A DNA stretch of 64,000 bases from Symbiodinium natans (lineage: Eukaryota > Sar > Dinophyceae > Suessiales > Symbiodiniaceae): the NCBI GenBank assembly GCA_905221605.1, contig CAJNDS010002290.1, positions 1,229,501 through 1,293,500 of the forward strand, in the 5' to 3' direction. Shown here in pieces: positions 1 through 10,687 of the stretch. The notes under the pieces are model-generated. The model made no database searches. It saw only the letters and a list, made by a program, of their open reading frames with translations, and had not been told where the DNA came from. The translations under genes were made by a program, and so were the position numbers. Every line of letters starts with the position of its first letter. The stretch's first letter is position 1.

Positions 1-42
1 GTTTACGGCTCAAGGTTTCGGGTGCTGGGTTCAGGGGTGCAG

Positions 43-86
43 CCGTCGCCAGGCTACCGGCCAGAACCCACGGTACTTGTGGATAG
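43..86 (+). CDS. beta-carbonic anhydrase exon (GQNPRYLWIG)
   Basis: Follows an AG at 41-42. It reads ATGQNPRYLWI plus the first base of a Gly codon, the strand just before the catalytic CSDSR motif. The donor is GC (ATAG|gccggc). It joins the 1228 exon in phase, the split Gly being G+GT. The first few codons could instead belong upstream if a nearby AG (51-52) is the acceptor. Confidence 0.85.
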
Positions 87-1650
87 GCCGGCGCTTTGGA
101 TTTTCAGTCAATTATAGGGTTCTTAAGGGAGTTCAAGCCCAAGATGCCCTAATACTCCCCACTATTTCCTAAGGCTCCCCAAGCTTCCCGCAGGTTCCCT
201 ACTAGGTACCTACCCGCCATGAACCCCCTCCCTTAAGAACCCTTGAAGTCAAGCACGTGGGCCGGCAAGGTTTAAACACGCAGAGGGCAAAGTGGTACGT
301 AGGCTTTGTGGGTTGCGAACGGTATGGGGCTAGGAGGGCGCCAGGAGACACATAAACCAAAGGGTCCAAGCCCAAGCATGCCCAATCCCAGGCCTCGGGG
401 CTCACGCGAGAGACCCCAGAAACCCTGAAACCCCAAAGCCTAGACCTAGACCTAAACCATAACAAACCTTGCACCCGAAGACCCTCTAAACGCTGTTTCT
501 AACAGGATCTAAATTCCAAACAAAGCCGAAGCCACCAAGGCTCTGAGTAAGCCCTGCACCCTATACCCCTAACTCCTACAGCCCAAAAACACCAAGCCCC
601 TAACACTCCAACCCCAAACTCCCAACACCCAATACCTGAAAAGCCTGAAAAGCCTAAACTCTGCATGCCCTACAAAGCCCGACAGTCCCTGAAGCCCTAT
701 ACCATATTTTGGGGTAACCCTAAACCCCCGAAACCCTAAATCCTAAACCCTAAACCCTAAACTTGCTATAGGTCTCTTCTACGCCTGACCCTTAAAGCCC
801 CGATTTGTGGGAGCTTGGAGAGCATCCGGCGTTTGGGGTTTGGGGTTTAAGTTTTCGGGTTTAGGGTTAGGGGTTGGGGTGTAGGGTTTAGAGTGTAGGG
901 CCTGTAGAGTTTAGGGCTTTTGTTCGGGTTTAGGGCGCAGAGTTTAGTTTTTTTTCTTTGTGGAAAGGAAGGGGGGGGGGGGGGGGTTCGGGGTCGAGGG
1001 TTTTAGGGGGTAGGTAGAGGGCGATCAAGGCTTCCCAATGAAGCCTGCTCATCATGGCTTCCTCACCTTAAACCCCACCCCAAACCCCAAACACTAAACT
1101 TAGGATTTTGCTCTGTAGTGATCCCCGATTCGGGTTCATTGTTTACCATATAGGGTGTTGCAGGGTAATCCTATTCTCAATCCTAATGGTGTATGATTTG
1201 TTGTCCTTACTATATAGATCCTGCCAGGTTGTAGCGACAGCCGAGTGGCCCCCGGCACGATTTGCGGCGGTGGCCTCAGCTTAAGTAGGGTTTAGGGATT
1301 TCGGGTCTTGGGTGGGCAATGATTCCGAGCTGCCCACCACCGTCCCGGCCCTTTTCCCCATGCGTTTTGGATTTTGGCTTTAGGTTCGGGGTTTAGGGGT
1401 TGGGGGCTTAAGGTAATCAGGGGTTTCGAGAGTTTTTCTCTAGAATTTTAGGTCTGACTTGCTAGGGAGGCGGGGGAACCCCGAAGCCCCAAAGCCCCGA
1501 ATCATCTCCCGGCGAGTTGTTGGGAGACCTCATGAAGACTACCCGAAACCCTGAACCCTAAACCCAAAAATTCCACAAGAGACCTGCAGACACCTGAGGT
1601 CTTCCGACCGGTAGCCTGTTTGTCCACAGGCCTTCAGAGTTTAGGGTTCA

Positions 1651-1720
<70 letters not shown>

Positions 1721-4700
1721 TTGTTACGGGGGCTTGAGGCTCTTCAGGGCATGGGTGCCTTTAGCGGCTTATCAGTCAGGATTTGGGGTTTTTTGGGGGG
1801 TGGGGGTGGGCTTCAAGGGCCCATATCCAGGGATCCTCCGCTCCTGAACAATAACATCTTACTTCAAGGGCCTATATCCAGGGATCCTCCGCTCCTGAAC
1901 AGGAACATCTTACAGGGGGTAGGGGACTGCTGACGGTAGGGGCGTGGGCTCCCACGATTAAAAGGCTCAAGGTCTGTTTTGTGGACTCTCACTTGTGGGT
2001 TTACATCCGGAGGCTCAGAGTTCAAGACGTGGAGATCCCCTGCCAGGGAAGCCCTTCCATATCAAGCCATTTGGCCTTAAGCATCCAGTCCGTGTCCCTA
2101 TGGGTAGCTCCAACCTCTAAACTCAAAGAAGTGGTCAACATACCCCTCGGGCATACCCCCTTAACATACCCCTTAAAAGAAATTAAGGGGTATGGAAAAA
2201 TCTGGGTTTGGGGTACGTTGAAGTATTCTTAGATGAACCTAACTAACCGCAACTAACGTTAAAAGATCAAGCGCTCTTGCTATCACCCCTGTAAGTCCAC
2301 ATCTGCCGAACAAGCTGCACGCTTCTGAGTCCAAACCCCTTGCGTATTTGGTTTAGGATTTCGGGTTTAGGGTTTAGGGTTCAGGGTGTAGGGATTTTAA
2401 AAAACCGTAGAACCTGGAACCTCCTCTTGCGCCTCCCCAGAGTCGCCCCAAAGTAGTCCGCCCCAGAACTCCTTCCCTAAGACCTAAACCCTACACCCTC
2501 CACCCTACACCCTAAACCCTAAACCCTAAGCCCTAAACCCTAAACCCTAAACCCTTGGTTGCGCAGGAACATCGCGAACCTTGTCAACAATACCGACACC
2601 TCCGCGATGAGTGTTATCCAATACGCGGTAGGCATTCTCAAGGCTGTCTGAAGAGTGGGGAGGGTTTAGGGTTTAGGCTGAGGGTTTAGGGTTTGGGGTT
2701 TAGGGTTAGGGTTTCGGGTTCAGGGTTTAGGGTATAGGGTTTAGGGTTTAGGGTTTAGGGTTTAGGGTTTAGGGTTTAGGGTATAGGGTTTAGGGTTTAG
2801 GGTTTAGGTTTAGGGTTTAGGGTTTAGGGTTTAGGGTTTAGGGGTTTCGGGTTTTGGGTTCAGGTTTCAGGGTTCAGGGTCGGGTTTCGGTGTTTAAGGA
2901 TGCCATGCAATGCCTTACGCTTCCCTGACGCCATGTGTGTTGGATCTTCTTCGGAGCCGAACTTATGAAGGTCTTGGATTCAGGGGTGTTAAGGGTGACC
3001 GGCCTATAGGCGAAGTGAAAAATTGGCTTGCGGGGGGGGGGGGGGTCAGGGCGCACATTTAAGGTTAGTTTTGGGGCTTCGGGTTTAGGGTTTGCACTCA
3101 GCATGGCTTCGGGTGGTTGAGGACCTATACTTCCAGGGGCTTACAGAAAGGGTTCAGGTTTGGGGTTCCGGCTTCGGACTGTAGAAGGCCTTCAATTCTC
3201 ATAATTTGCACCCTATGGCCCTAAGGCCCTAAACGCTAGGGTTTAGGGTTTAGGGTTTAGGGTTTAGGGTTTAGGGTTTAGGGTTTAGGGTTTAGGGTTT
3301 GGGGTGTGGGGGTTTGGGGTTTAGGGTTTAGGGTCCTGAACCCAAGCTCGCAGGTTCAGCATATCATCCTTTGCGGTCACTACGACTGCGGCGGCGTCCA
3401 TGCCGCGGTACGAAACGCAAGCCTGGCCTGAGTCATGAAGCGGTTTTGGGGTTTATTTGGGGTGCATATAGGGGATTAATTCTATCGGGGTTTGTATGAC
3501 TATGGGGGTTAATTTTCTTGGGGTCTATAGGGTTTGGGGTTGAGGGCTTCCGAGGTTACAGGGTTCAAGTTTCAACAAGCTTCCTTGAGCCAAGCGCCCT
3601 GAAAGCCTGAAGCCTTTAGGCCCTGAAGTGCTCTTGGGGCTGAAGCCAAGGCCCTTCAAGCTTGCCTGAGCCTACAAAAGCATCCCAGTGATGGGCGACC
3701 TCAACACTAAGTTACCAAACCCTGCAAACCCGAAACTCTACAAGCCCCAAACCCTCTATACCACAAGCAACTAAACTCTAAACACCCTCACCCCCAGGTG
3801 CGACATCAAAGCACTCGCATCCCAAGAGCTCTCCACCCCAAAGCCCCAAGATACACTCAAATGGGGTTTCCGAACTTAGGGGTACCTTCTTTAGGGCTTA
3901 GGGTTTAGGGCTTAGGGTTATTCTTGGGGTCCCTATTATAAGGGGATCCTACTATTTGGGGATCTATATTGGGGATCCCCTATTGTCGTAAACCCCCAAA
4001 CCGGCCAGGACGACCATCCGTCACCACTAGCTAACTGGCTGCGGCACATCCGAGATGTGTACCTCGGCCCAAAACAAGTAATCGAGGGTTGGGCTCGCGG
4101 GGTTCAATGGAGGAACTTCGAAGCCTTTTCCGGAACCGTTGCAGCTATAAGCCCTAAACCCTAAACCCCAAACCCCAAACCCTAAACCCTAAACCCTAAA
4201 CCCCAAACCCTAAACCCTAAACCCTAAGGGGCAAAGCTCAAACCGCCAAAGTCTGCAGAGGCACGATCTGCACCCTCATCCCTGGCATGCCTACTCCCTC
4301 GACCCTGAGCCCTAAACCCTCAACCCGAAGTACCCTAAACCCTAAACCCTAAATACTAAATACCCTAAACCCTAAATACCCCTAAACCCTAAACCCTCAA
4401 TATCCCTAAACCCTAAATACCCTAAATACCCCTAAACCCGAAACCCTAAACCCCCTAAACCCTAAACCCCAAATAGTCTTAAACCCCTGAAGGTACCGCT
4501 TGCACAGGGAGGAGCTGAGCACGATCCCGGACTGCCTGGGGTGGGTTGCCTGGGGGGTTGCTAGGGGTTTAGGGTTTAGGTCAGAGGTTTAGGGTTTAGG
4601 GTGTAGGGTGTAGGGTGTAGGGTGTAGGGTGTAGGGTTTAGGGTTTAGGGTTTAAGTTCAGGTTAGGGGTTTAAGGTTTAGGGTTTAGGGTGTAGGGTTT

Positions 4701-7700
4701 CGGGTTCAATTGGGGTGTAGGCGTCTTCGGAGGTTCGTAGACCGCGGTTTCTCGGTTGGGTTTTGGGTTTAGGGTAGGTTTGTAGACCCTGGTTTCGGGT
4801 TTTAGGGTTCAGGATTTAGGTCTTACGGTTTAGGGAAACCATCACGTGTGGAGTAAGGATCTCAGGACTGTCATCTTTCATTGTGATTTCGATGCCTTAA
4901 ACCCGAAGCCCTAAGGCTCTAAGGACTCTGAATTGGGGCTTGCGGTCATTTGGGGGTTTGCAGAATTAGGGGTAACCCTCGTTAGGGTCCTTATTATAAG
5001 GGAATCCTACTATTTCGGGGTGTATTTTAGGGGTCAAGGTTGATGGTTGAGGGCTTAGGGTTTCGTGTTTGGACTTTTGGGCTTGGTGTTTAGGGTTTAG
5101 GGTTCAGGATGTAGGGTTTATGGGTGTAGGGATTTTCGGGTTTAGGGGGTCTAGGTCTAGTCGCGATATCGGGGGCCTCAGGACCAGGATGTGCGTGCGC
5201 GGCGGCTTGTTGAGATCAACGTGATCGAGCAGGCACATGCTGGTGGGGCCTCCCGAAGCTTTCGTTGACAGAAATACCCAAACTCCAAGAGCCTCACTAA
5301 GCCCTCGACCCTCATAAGTGCCCTACACCCTCCTAAGTGCCCTAAACCCTCATAAGTGCCCTAAACCCTCATAAGTGCCCTAAACCATCCTAAGTGCCCT
5401 ACACCCTCATAAGTGCCCTAAACCCGCAGAAGTGCCCTGAACTCCCAGAGCCAAAGACAACAGCACCCTGCTTCCATGACCAGCTGGCTGCCTTGGAAGC
5501 TCATTGAACAGGGTTTAGGGTTTAGGGTTTAGGGCTTGGGATTTAGGGTTTAGGGTTTAGGGCTTGGGATTTAGGGTTTAGGGTTTAGGGTTTAGGGTTT
5601 AGGGTTTAGGGTTTAGGGTTTAGGGTTTAGGGTGCCCGATTTCGATCATCCCCATTGTGTACACCCATGTAACCTGTATGTATGAACCCATAGCTGGGGC
5701 CCTAAACTCAAACCAGAACTGGTGTTGGGGCCCCCCCCCTACTATACTCCTTACTCTGAGAAAAACTCTGAACCAGAACCCTAAAACCTTAAATCCTAAA
5801 ACTTGGGATGTCCCCCCTTACACTAACAGCGCTGAAAGGGATCATAATGGGGGTGCTATAATCCCCATTAAGGACTGTTAGTGTAAGAGGGAACACACCA
5901 ACCTAAATCCTCAGCTCGAGTTTGCAAATGGTCTTTGGCATCTCCAACCGTCTCCAACCCTAAACACCCTAAACCTTATATGCCTTATATCCCCCTATAC
6001 GGGATTGTGTAAGGCACCTGGTTCCTAGTTTCTTACTACAACGAACCAGTGAACCTAGGATGTTCATGCTCAGGTCCCTAAACACCCCAGGGTGCCCCAA
6101 GCACCCTGAATTTGAAACAGTCGAAGCACCTTAAACCCTCAACCCTAAGTCCGACCCTAAACCGCAAACCGTACTGATTTCAGGGTTTACGGCTTAGGGT
6201 TTACGGTAAGCCTTAAACCCGAAACCCGAAACCCTGCTTCAGGCAATCAACTTGTACAAAACACGCATCGTCCAGCAGCGACGAGTGGAGACGTACCAGA
6301 ATCTGGAGGCTGCATTTAGGGTTTAGGGTTTTCGGGTTTGGGGGTCAGGGTTTAGGGATATATATATATATATTATCAACAGCAGAACATGCCCATCCTG
6401 GTTAGATAGGGGTGGTTGCAAGTCGCGTTGGAAGTCGGGTGGCTCATGTTGCATTCTTACTCAAGATACCCCTAAACCCTAAACCCTAAACCCTAAACCC
6501 TAAACCCTAAACCCCCCGACCGAGAAGCACTTCTGAGCCTTCACAGTAAGGTTTTTTCGGGCATTTGGGGCGAAATTTGGGGAGGTTGTCGCTTCATCTC
6601 GTTGAGTTGAAGAGGATCACTACGGAGATGCATTCAGGGTTGCATCTCCTCTGGGGTTTTGGGGTAGTGAGGCAAGGGTTTAGGGTTTAGGGTTTAGGGT
6701 TTAGGGTTTAGGGTTCAGGGTTTCGGGGTAGTGAGGCAAGGTCGCCCTGAACCCTAAACCTCAACCCTGTAAACCCCCAAGGAGTCTTTGCTTCTAAATC
6801 AGTTCTGGAGCTGTCTCTAAACCCTAAGCTAAACACAACTTAACACGCGAAGGCCCGAACCCCTTAGCCTCGGATGTTAACCCCCACCTCCTAAATCTGA
6901 CCCTATTCCGGGCTTCAGGCACTTGGGGGTACTTGTGCTACATGCTTTAGCTCGGGCTTTCAGATTTGCAAGTATGGCAGGGTTTCGGGCTTAGGGCCTT
7001 CGATTCTGGTCAGTAGCTTAGTATAACAAGGGGAGCCGCTTGGTCCCTAGGTCCTCAGTCAGACCCTTCCGAGTATGCTCGACGCAGGGTTTTGGGTTTA
7101 GGGTTTGGGGTTTAGGGTTAGCAGTTAGCAGGAGCATGGCTTTGTCCAGCCGAAGATCCACCCCTGTGTCGGCCACTGATGAACCACATGGGGTTTAGGT
7201 TTCGGGTCATTAGGGTTTAGGGTTTAGCGTTTAGGGCGAGAGATCCCTGAACAGCTGCCCCTAAAAAAGCCCAACTCTCATCTGCTACGTGCTATTATCG
7301 TCGTACCAAAGAAACTAGCCAAGTTTTTCGGGTGCCTGGACAGCTCTCCGAACACCCGCCACTTCTTGGGACCCCACTATATGTAGAGGACTGACCAGAA
7401 GGGAGTTGATTGTACATGGTCGTGTTTGAAACTTAAACCCTAAACCCTCAACGACAAGGAATGCCATACAACAAAGAGCCTAAAAGTGACCCTCGGCCAT
7501 AGACCCGCCCAACATGGCCGACATTTCATGACCCAAAGCCCTATGCCCTAAGCCCCAAACCCTAAACCCTACACCCTAAACCCTAAACCCTTAGGGTTTA
7601 GGGTTTAGAGTGTAGGGTGTAGGGTGTAGGGTGTAGGGTTTAGGGGGCGAGGTCTTTATACAGGCGCTCAGATTTTCACAGCATGGGCCTTAGGGTTCGT

Positions 7701-9241
7701 GTCAGAATTGGGGAGGTAGACGATATGCCACAGCGGCGATCTTGCAAACACGCGAACGCCCGAATGGTATGGAGAGTGCACACCCGTTTAAACCCTAAAC
7801 CCTAAACCCTAAACCCTAAACCCTAAAAAGGTTGTTTCGCTCTTTTGAGCCTAAGAACTTGACTCTTCAAGTTCAGACCTTTGCCTGTAAGGCTTTAAAG
7901 CCTATAAGCCCATAACCCCTACAAACCCTCCAAGACCCATTAAACCCTTTAAACTCTACAAGAGCCCTGTATACAAACTCTACAAACCTGAAACCTATAA
8001 ACGCTAGTAAACCCAAAGCCCTCGACCTTCAACTCGTCCCAGGTCTACGACCCGGCCACGGGGAAGCTGGTACGCCTTGATGTCTGGATCCTCAGACCGC
8101 GACCGCGTCCCTTGTAAGGCTTCCTTGTGGGTTTAGGGTTTAGGGTTTAGGGTTTAGGGTTTAGGGTTTAAAATTTAAAAAATTTGGGTTTCGGGTTTAA
8201 GGGTTGTCTCATACTTAGAAGCCCTTAGCCTCCCAAAGTGGTTCCACCGCCTGCGCACTTGACATCTGAAGTCCTTAAGGGGGGGCCAAAACTAGGGTTT
8301 AGGGTTTAGGGTTTAGGGTTTAAACCCGGAAACACACTTGGGGGAGGCTGGGCGAGCCCCTAGAAGATACCCGCAGTTTCGGAAACCTCTCATGTAAGGG
8401 TTTAGGGTTTAGGGCTTAGGGCTTAGGGCTTAGGGCTTAGGGCTTAGGGCTTAGGGCTTAGGTCTTAGGGCTGAGGGCTGAGGGCTTAGGGCTTAGGGGG
8501 TTTAGGGTTTAGGGCTTAGGGTTTAGCATGAAGTCTTAAACCCCACATGACGGTCTCATGAAGAGAAGGTTTCAGGATTCATGGCGTCAGAGTCTTTCGG
8601 CCTGAAGGTTTGTCGTTTGGGGGTAGGGGGGTTCTGAACAGAAACCCTAAACCCTAAAGAATCCAAGGGCATAATAACTCAACTTAACAAGGCGGCGAGT
8701 ATAGCAAGGGTGGAGTTCGAGGTCGAGTCTGGGTTCAGGCTTTAGGGTTTATAGGGCGTACCTAAGTGAGCTGTCCTTGCTGATAGCTTCAACTCTCTTG
8801 AAACCCCTGAGCCCAAAGCCTTGGAACCCAAACCCTGAATCCCATTTTTGGTTTGCACTTTGGGCGCCTGGGGGGGCAGATCTTCAAGGCTGTAAACCGT
8901 AGACCCTAAACCCTGAAAACTAAACTATAAACCCTAAACCCACAGTTTAGGGTTTGCAGGGGCCTGCGGTCGAGTACCGTCTCAGCGCTCTCCGAGGTCG
9001 AAATGCAGGACTACCTACACGAGCTGAAGGAGATCTACAATCTGTGCCTCCCCGGATTTTCGTTGGTAGGGGTTGAGGGTTTAGGGTTTGGGGTTTCGGG
9101 TTTAGGGTTCAGGGTGTTTTTGTTGGTAGGGGTCTGGGGGACTTCGGGAGTCAGAGCCAGAAGGGCTTTTGGGCTGATAGGCTGCTTGGACGTCAGGATT
9201 TCCGACTCGAAGCCCTACACCCAGAAGTGATATCACACTAG
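43..9241 (+). CDS. beta-carbonic anhydrase, split gene (5' end outside window)
   Basis: Zinc enzyme interconverting CO2 and bicarbonate. No long ORF exists; the protein is assembled from exons at about 43-86, 1228-1269, 2567-2645, 3354-3407, 4009-4058, 4493-4532, 5182-5232, 6243-6308, 7132-7167, 8043-8081 and 8960-9065. In order they encode LWIG + CSDSRV (zinc Cys and the Asp-Arg dyad), NIANLVNNTD, the zinc His/Cys motif CGHYDCGGV, LANWLRHIRDV + YRLHREEL, RRLVEINVIEQ, AINLYKTRIVQ, PKIHP + VYDPATGKL, and a C-terminal helix ending IYNL. This order is diagnostic of the beta class. Most junctions keep phase; introns mix GT-AG and GC-AG and are filled with TTTAGGG arrays. The piece normally reading PGE-F-HR between CSDSRV and NIAN was not found (1270-2566). 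The N-terminus, with any targeting peptide, lies before base 1, so the compartment is unknown. The last exon is uncertain (two candidate stops, 9230 or 9241). Confidence 0.92.
87..1227 (+). other. intron with telomere-like repeats
   Basis: GC-AG intron of the carbonic anhydrase gene. It holds scattered CCCTAAA copies (about 715-760), TTTAGGG/TTTCGGG copies in the opposite orientation (about 830-930), a pure G run near 970-987 and no convincing exon. Confidence 0.6.
1228..1269 (+). CDS. beta-carbonic anhydrase exon (CSDSRV)
   Basis: After CCAG at 1224-1227, the exon completes a Gly codon and reads CSDSRVAPGTICG. The Cys is a zinc ligand and the Asp-Arg pair is the catalytic dyad of the beta class. 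The donor is probably G|GTGGCC at 1270. Confidence 0.9.
2567..2645 (+). CDS. beta-carbonic anhydrase exon (NIANLVNNTD)
   Basis: Acceptor GCGCAG at 2561-2566, right after a CCCTAAA array. The exon reads NIANLVNNTD and continues to QYAVGILKA, a signature stretch of the family. The donor GCT|GTCTGA gives phase 0, matching the next exon. A TTTAGGG array follows within about 20 bp. Confidence 0.92.
2659..2850 (+). repeat. TTTAGGG array, intronic
   Basis: About 25 head-to-tail TTTAGGG units with occasional variants, starting about 15 bp after the NIAN exon of carbonic anhydrase. Confidence 0.95.
3237..3332 (+). repeat. TTTAGGG array, intronic
   Basis: Heptamer array ending about 20 bp upstream of the acceptor of the CGHYDCGG exon. 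Confidence 0.95.
3354..3407 (+). CDS. beta-carbonic anhydrase exon (CGHYDCGGV)
   Basis: Acceptor CTCGCAG at 3347-3353. The exon reads VQHIILCGHYDCGGVHAA; the His and second Cys are the remaining zinc ligands. The donor GCG|GTACGA is phase 0, matching the exon at 4009. Confidence 0.94.
3862..3998. mobile_element. MITE-like element, family A, interrupted by TTAGGG-type repeats
   Basis: The ends are inverted repeats, TGGGGTTTCCGA on the left and TCGTAAACCCCCA on the right, around a GGTACC-CTT-GGGGTCC-TATTATAAGGGGATCC body. About 30 bp of (T)TAGGGCTTAGGG repeats interrupt the body near 3890-3920 compared with other copies. It sits in a carbonic anhydrase intron and ends about 10 bp before the next exon. 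Confidence 0.65.
4009..4058 (+). CDS. beta-carbonic anhydrase exon (LANWLRHIRDV)
   Basis: Acceptor GGCCAG at 4003-4008. The exon reads DDHPSPLANWLRHIRDV, ending with two bases of a Val codon before donor GTACCT. The next exon supplies G then TAC CGC, giving the family's RDVYR. Confidence 0.93.
4150..4228 (-). repeat. CCCTAAA array, intronic
   Basis: About eleven units of CCCTAAA or CCCCAAA in the next carbonic anhydrase intron, opposite in strand to the earlier arrays. Confidence 0.93.
4318..4478 (-). repeat. CCCTAAATAC variant array
   Basis: Interspersed CCCTAAA and CCCTAAATAC units just upstream of the exon at 4493, a higher-order variant of the heptamer. Confidence 0.85.
4493..4532 (+). 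CDS. beta-carbonic anhydrase exon (YRLHREELSTIP)
   Basis: Acceptor CTGAAG. The exon completes the Val codon and reads YRLHREELSTIPD. The 3' limit is uncertain: a GA donor after CCG (4529) keeps phase with the next exon, whereas the GT at 4541 does not. GAC occurs at both junction sides. Confidence 0.85.
4561..4700 (+). repeat. TTTAGGG / TGTAGGG array
   Basis: Mixed TTTAGGG and a homogenised run of TGTAGGG (about 4600-4635) in the intron after the YRLHREEL exon. Confidence 0.9.
5182..5232 (+). CDS. beta-carbonic anhydrase exon (RRLVEINVIEQ)
   Basis: Acceptor CCTCAG. The exon reads DQDVRARRLVEINVIEQ. It is followed by a GC donor (CAG|gcacat), phase 0. Confidence 0.93.
5313..5440. repeat. 19-bp minisatellite with embedded CCCTAAA
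   Basis: About six to seven units of CATAAGTGCCCTAAACCCT with single-base variants, evidently derived from the heptamer. Confidence 0.88.
5505..5634 (+). repeat. TTTAGGG array
   Basis: About 17 TTTAGGG units, with CTTGGGA variant units repeated twice in the first half. Confidence 0.95.
5811..5892. mobile_element. MITE-like hairpin, family F
   Basis: A near-perfect inverted repeat: CTTACACTAACAG on the left and CTGTTAGTGTAAG on the right, with inner CATAATGGGG / CCCCATTA arms. A related copy lies at 53101-53180. Confidence 0.7.
6243..6308 (+). CDS. beta-carbonic anhydrase exon (INLYKTRIVQ)
   Basis: Acceptor CTTCAG. The exon reads AINLYKTRIVQQRRVETYQ and then NLE, with a likely GC donor (GAG|gctgca), phase 0. 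Confidence 0.92.
7132..7167 (+). CDS. beta-carbonic anhydrase exon (FVQPKIHPC)
   Basis: A 36-bp exon reading EHGFVQPKIHPC between acceptor TTAGCAG and donor GTCGGC. It corresponds to the strand before the VYDP turn. Confidence 0.87.
8043..8081 (+). CDS. beta-carbonic anhydrase exon (VYDPATGKL)
   Basis: Acceptor TCCCAG. The exon reads VYDPATGKLVRLD before donor GTCTGG, and is phase 0 at both ends. Confidence 0.9.
8398..8526 (+). repeat. CTTAGGG-homogenised array
   Basis: TTTAGGG at both edges with a central run of about ten CTTAGGG units (including GCTGAGGG variants). Confidence 0.93.
8960..9065 (+). CDS. beta-carbonic anhydrase C-terminal exon
   Basis: Acceptor TTTGCAG directly after a TTTAGGG unit. 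The best frame reads EVEMQDYLHELKEIYNL, matching the amphipathic C-terminal helix. Its phase does not follow directly from the 8043 exon, so one small exon may be missing between them. The donor is probably TTG|GTAGGG. Confidence 0.75.
9197..9241 (+). CDS. possible last carbonic anhydrase exon
   Basis: Follows CGTCAG. One frame stops at TGA (ISDSKPYTQK, ends 9230) and another at TAG (DFRLEALHPEVISH, ends 9241). Either would close the gene; phase favours the second. The choice is inferential. Confidence 0.4.
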   Translation, partial: DFRLEALHPEVISH

Positions 9242-10000
9242 TGGGCAGGGAGTCTCCATTCTCGGGTCTGCCGCTCTTGCGTGGGCGAGGGAAGACCATG
9301 AGACAGTATACGAGCAGCCAAAGAAGCAGGTCAAGAAGCTTGTGTCGCCCACGAGCAAAGAGGATTGTCACATCCCAGCTGCGCCCTGCGACTACAAACA
9401 ATAGGCTAAATGGAGCCGAATGCCCTAAATCCTAGAACCCACGTCTTTGCCAACAGAGCAGAGACCCGAATCGACCAAGGCTGAAACCCGAACGCCCTAA
9501 ACCCTGTAGCATTTCAGCGTGCCCCCCAAACCCTCAACGCCATAAAACCAGAAGCCTCAAAAACCCTACACTTTAAACTTGATATCTCTCCGACCATAAG
9601 GGTTGCAGTGCTTCTTTCTTCAACTCCTAAACTGTTTATGCACAATACGGGGCTTCCCACTCTATACGATTTAAGGCGTTTAGTGTTTTTGCTTTTCTTT
9701 TTGGGGCGAGCGGTCGTGAAGGTATAGCGTCAGCGGCGATGACGACGAGGCCCTTCAGGGCCTCGATGGGGGGGGGGGGGGGGGGGGGCTCTTTAAAGGA
9801 GGTTTGGTGGGCATTTGGGGAGGAGCTTAGTTGCGAAGCTTTAGGACTTATAGCTTGAGGGTTTCGAGTTTGGAGTCGGCAGTTCTGAGCTTAGCGCTCA
9901 AGGCAAGGGGCCGGACAACATCCTAAACGCCCCATACACCCTATGCCCTAAACTCTCAACCCTTAAGCCTTACGGGCCCAAAGCCGACTTGGGGTTCGGT

Positions 10001-10032
<32 letters not shown>

Positions 10033-10338
10033 AAGGGGGTTTGGGCTTCAGGTTCAGGGGTCCCTGAATTCAGGGATCCTGAAAACCCTCTTGACCCCCC
10101 AAACCTGACGCCTTAACTGAACCCCCTACAACCCGCAACCTGCTAGAACTACAAACTCGGAGCCCTCCTCAAGAACCCCAAGCCCCCGAAAAAACTCTCG
10201 CAACAGCTCAAGAAACCCTCGTAAAACCCAAAACTCCTAGAGCCCTGAAGCCCCTAGAACATCAGCAAGAGCCTATAACTTCCTTGCAAAAACCAAAGCC
10301 CCTAACACCCCCTAAAGCCATCTAAAGCCTCGCTTCAG

Positions 10339-10409
10339 GAAGCCGGCTGGGACGGCATGGGTCCCTCTGCCCGGATCCCCGGCATCCGCTCGTCCGCCTG
10401 CTTTTGCAG
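10339..10409 (+). CDS. exon of unidentified gene 2
   Basis: Between CTTCAG and a canonical TGCAG|GTTTTT donor, open as EAGWDGMGPSARIPGIRSS and continuing ACFC. Not recognised. G-rich and CCC-rich spacer lies on both sides. Confidence 0.5.
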
Positions 10410-10687
10410 GTTTTTCTTTGGGTTCACGGCTTAAGGAGCTGAGGGGTCGGGGCAGAGGGATGGTGGAAGGCTCCGTAGACCCTAAACTCTTAAGCTCCTA
10501 AACTCCGAAACCCCCAAAACAAAACCGCTTGGGTGCCGGGTGTGGGTTTTCGGGATTATGGAGTGTTGAGGGGTTGGGGTGGGGGGGGGGTTCAGGGCTT
10601 CGGGGTTGCAACGTTAGTAGGGTTTTAGGGCTCAGCGTAGAGTCTAGTCTAGGGTTGATGGCGGGGCACGCCTCTAAAATCTGTCAG

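Noticed and set aside
15-1000. Additional upstream carbonic anhydrase exons between 87 and 1227
   Set aside because: No frame continues the family motifs; the 43 and 1228 exons already join in phase.
1620-1933. ORFs with poly-Cys/Val and poly-Phe
   Set aside because: Translation of a (GT)n and poly-T microsatellite.
5313-5440. CRISPR-like array
   Set aside because: Repeats are contiguous without unique spacers; it is a minisatellite.
9102-9401. 99-codon minus-strand ORF
   Set aside because: Overlaps the end of the carbonic anhydrase gene on the other strand; the start is in TTTAGGG-derived sequence.
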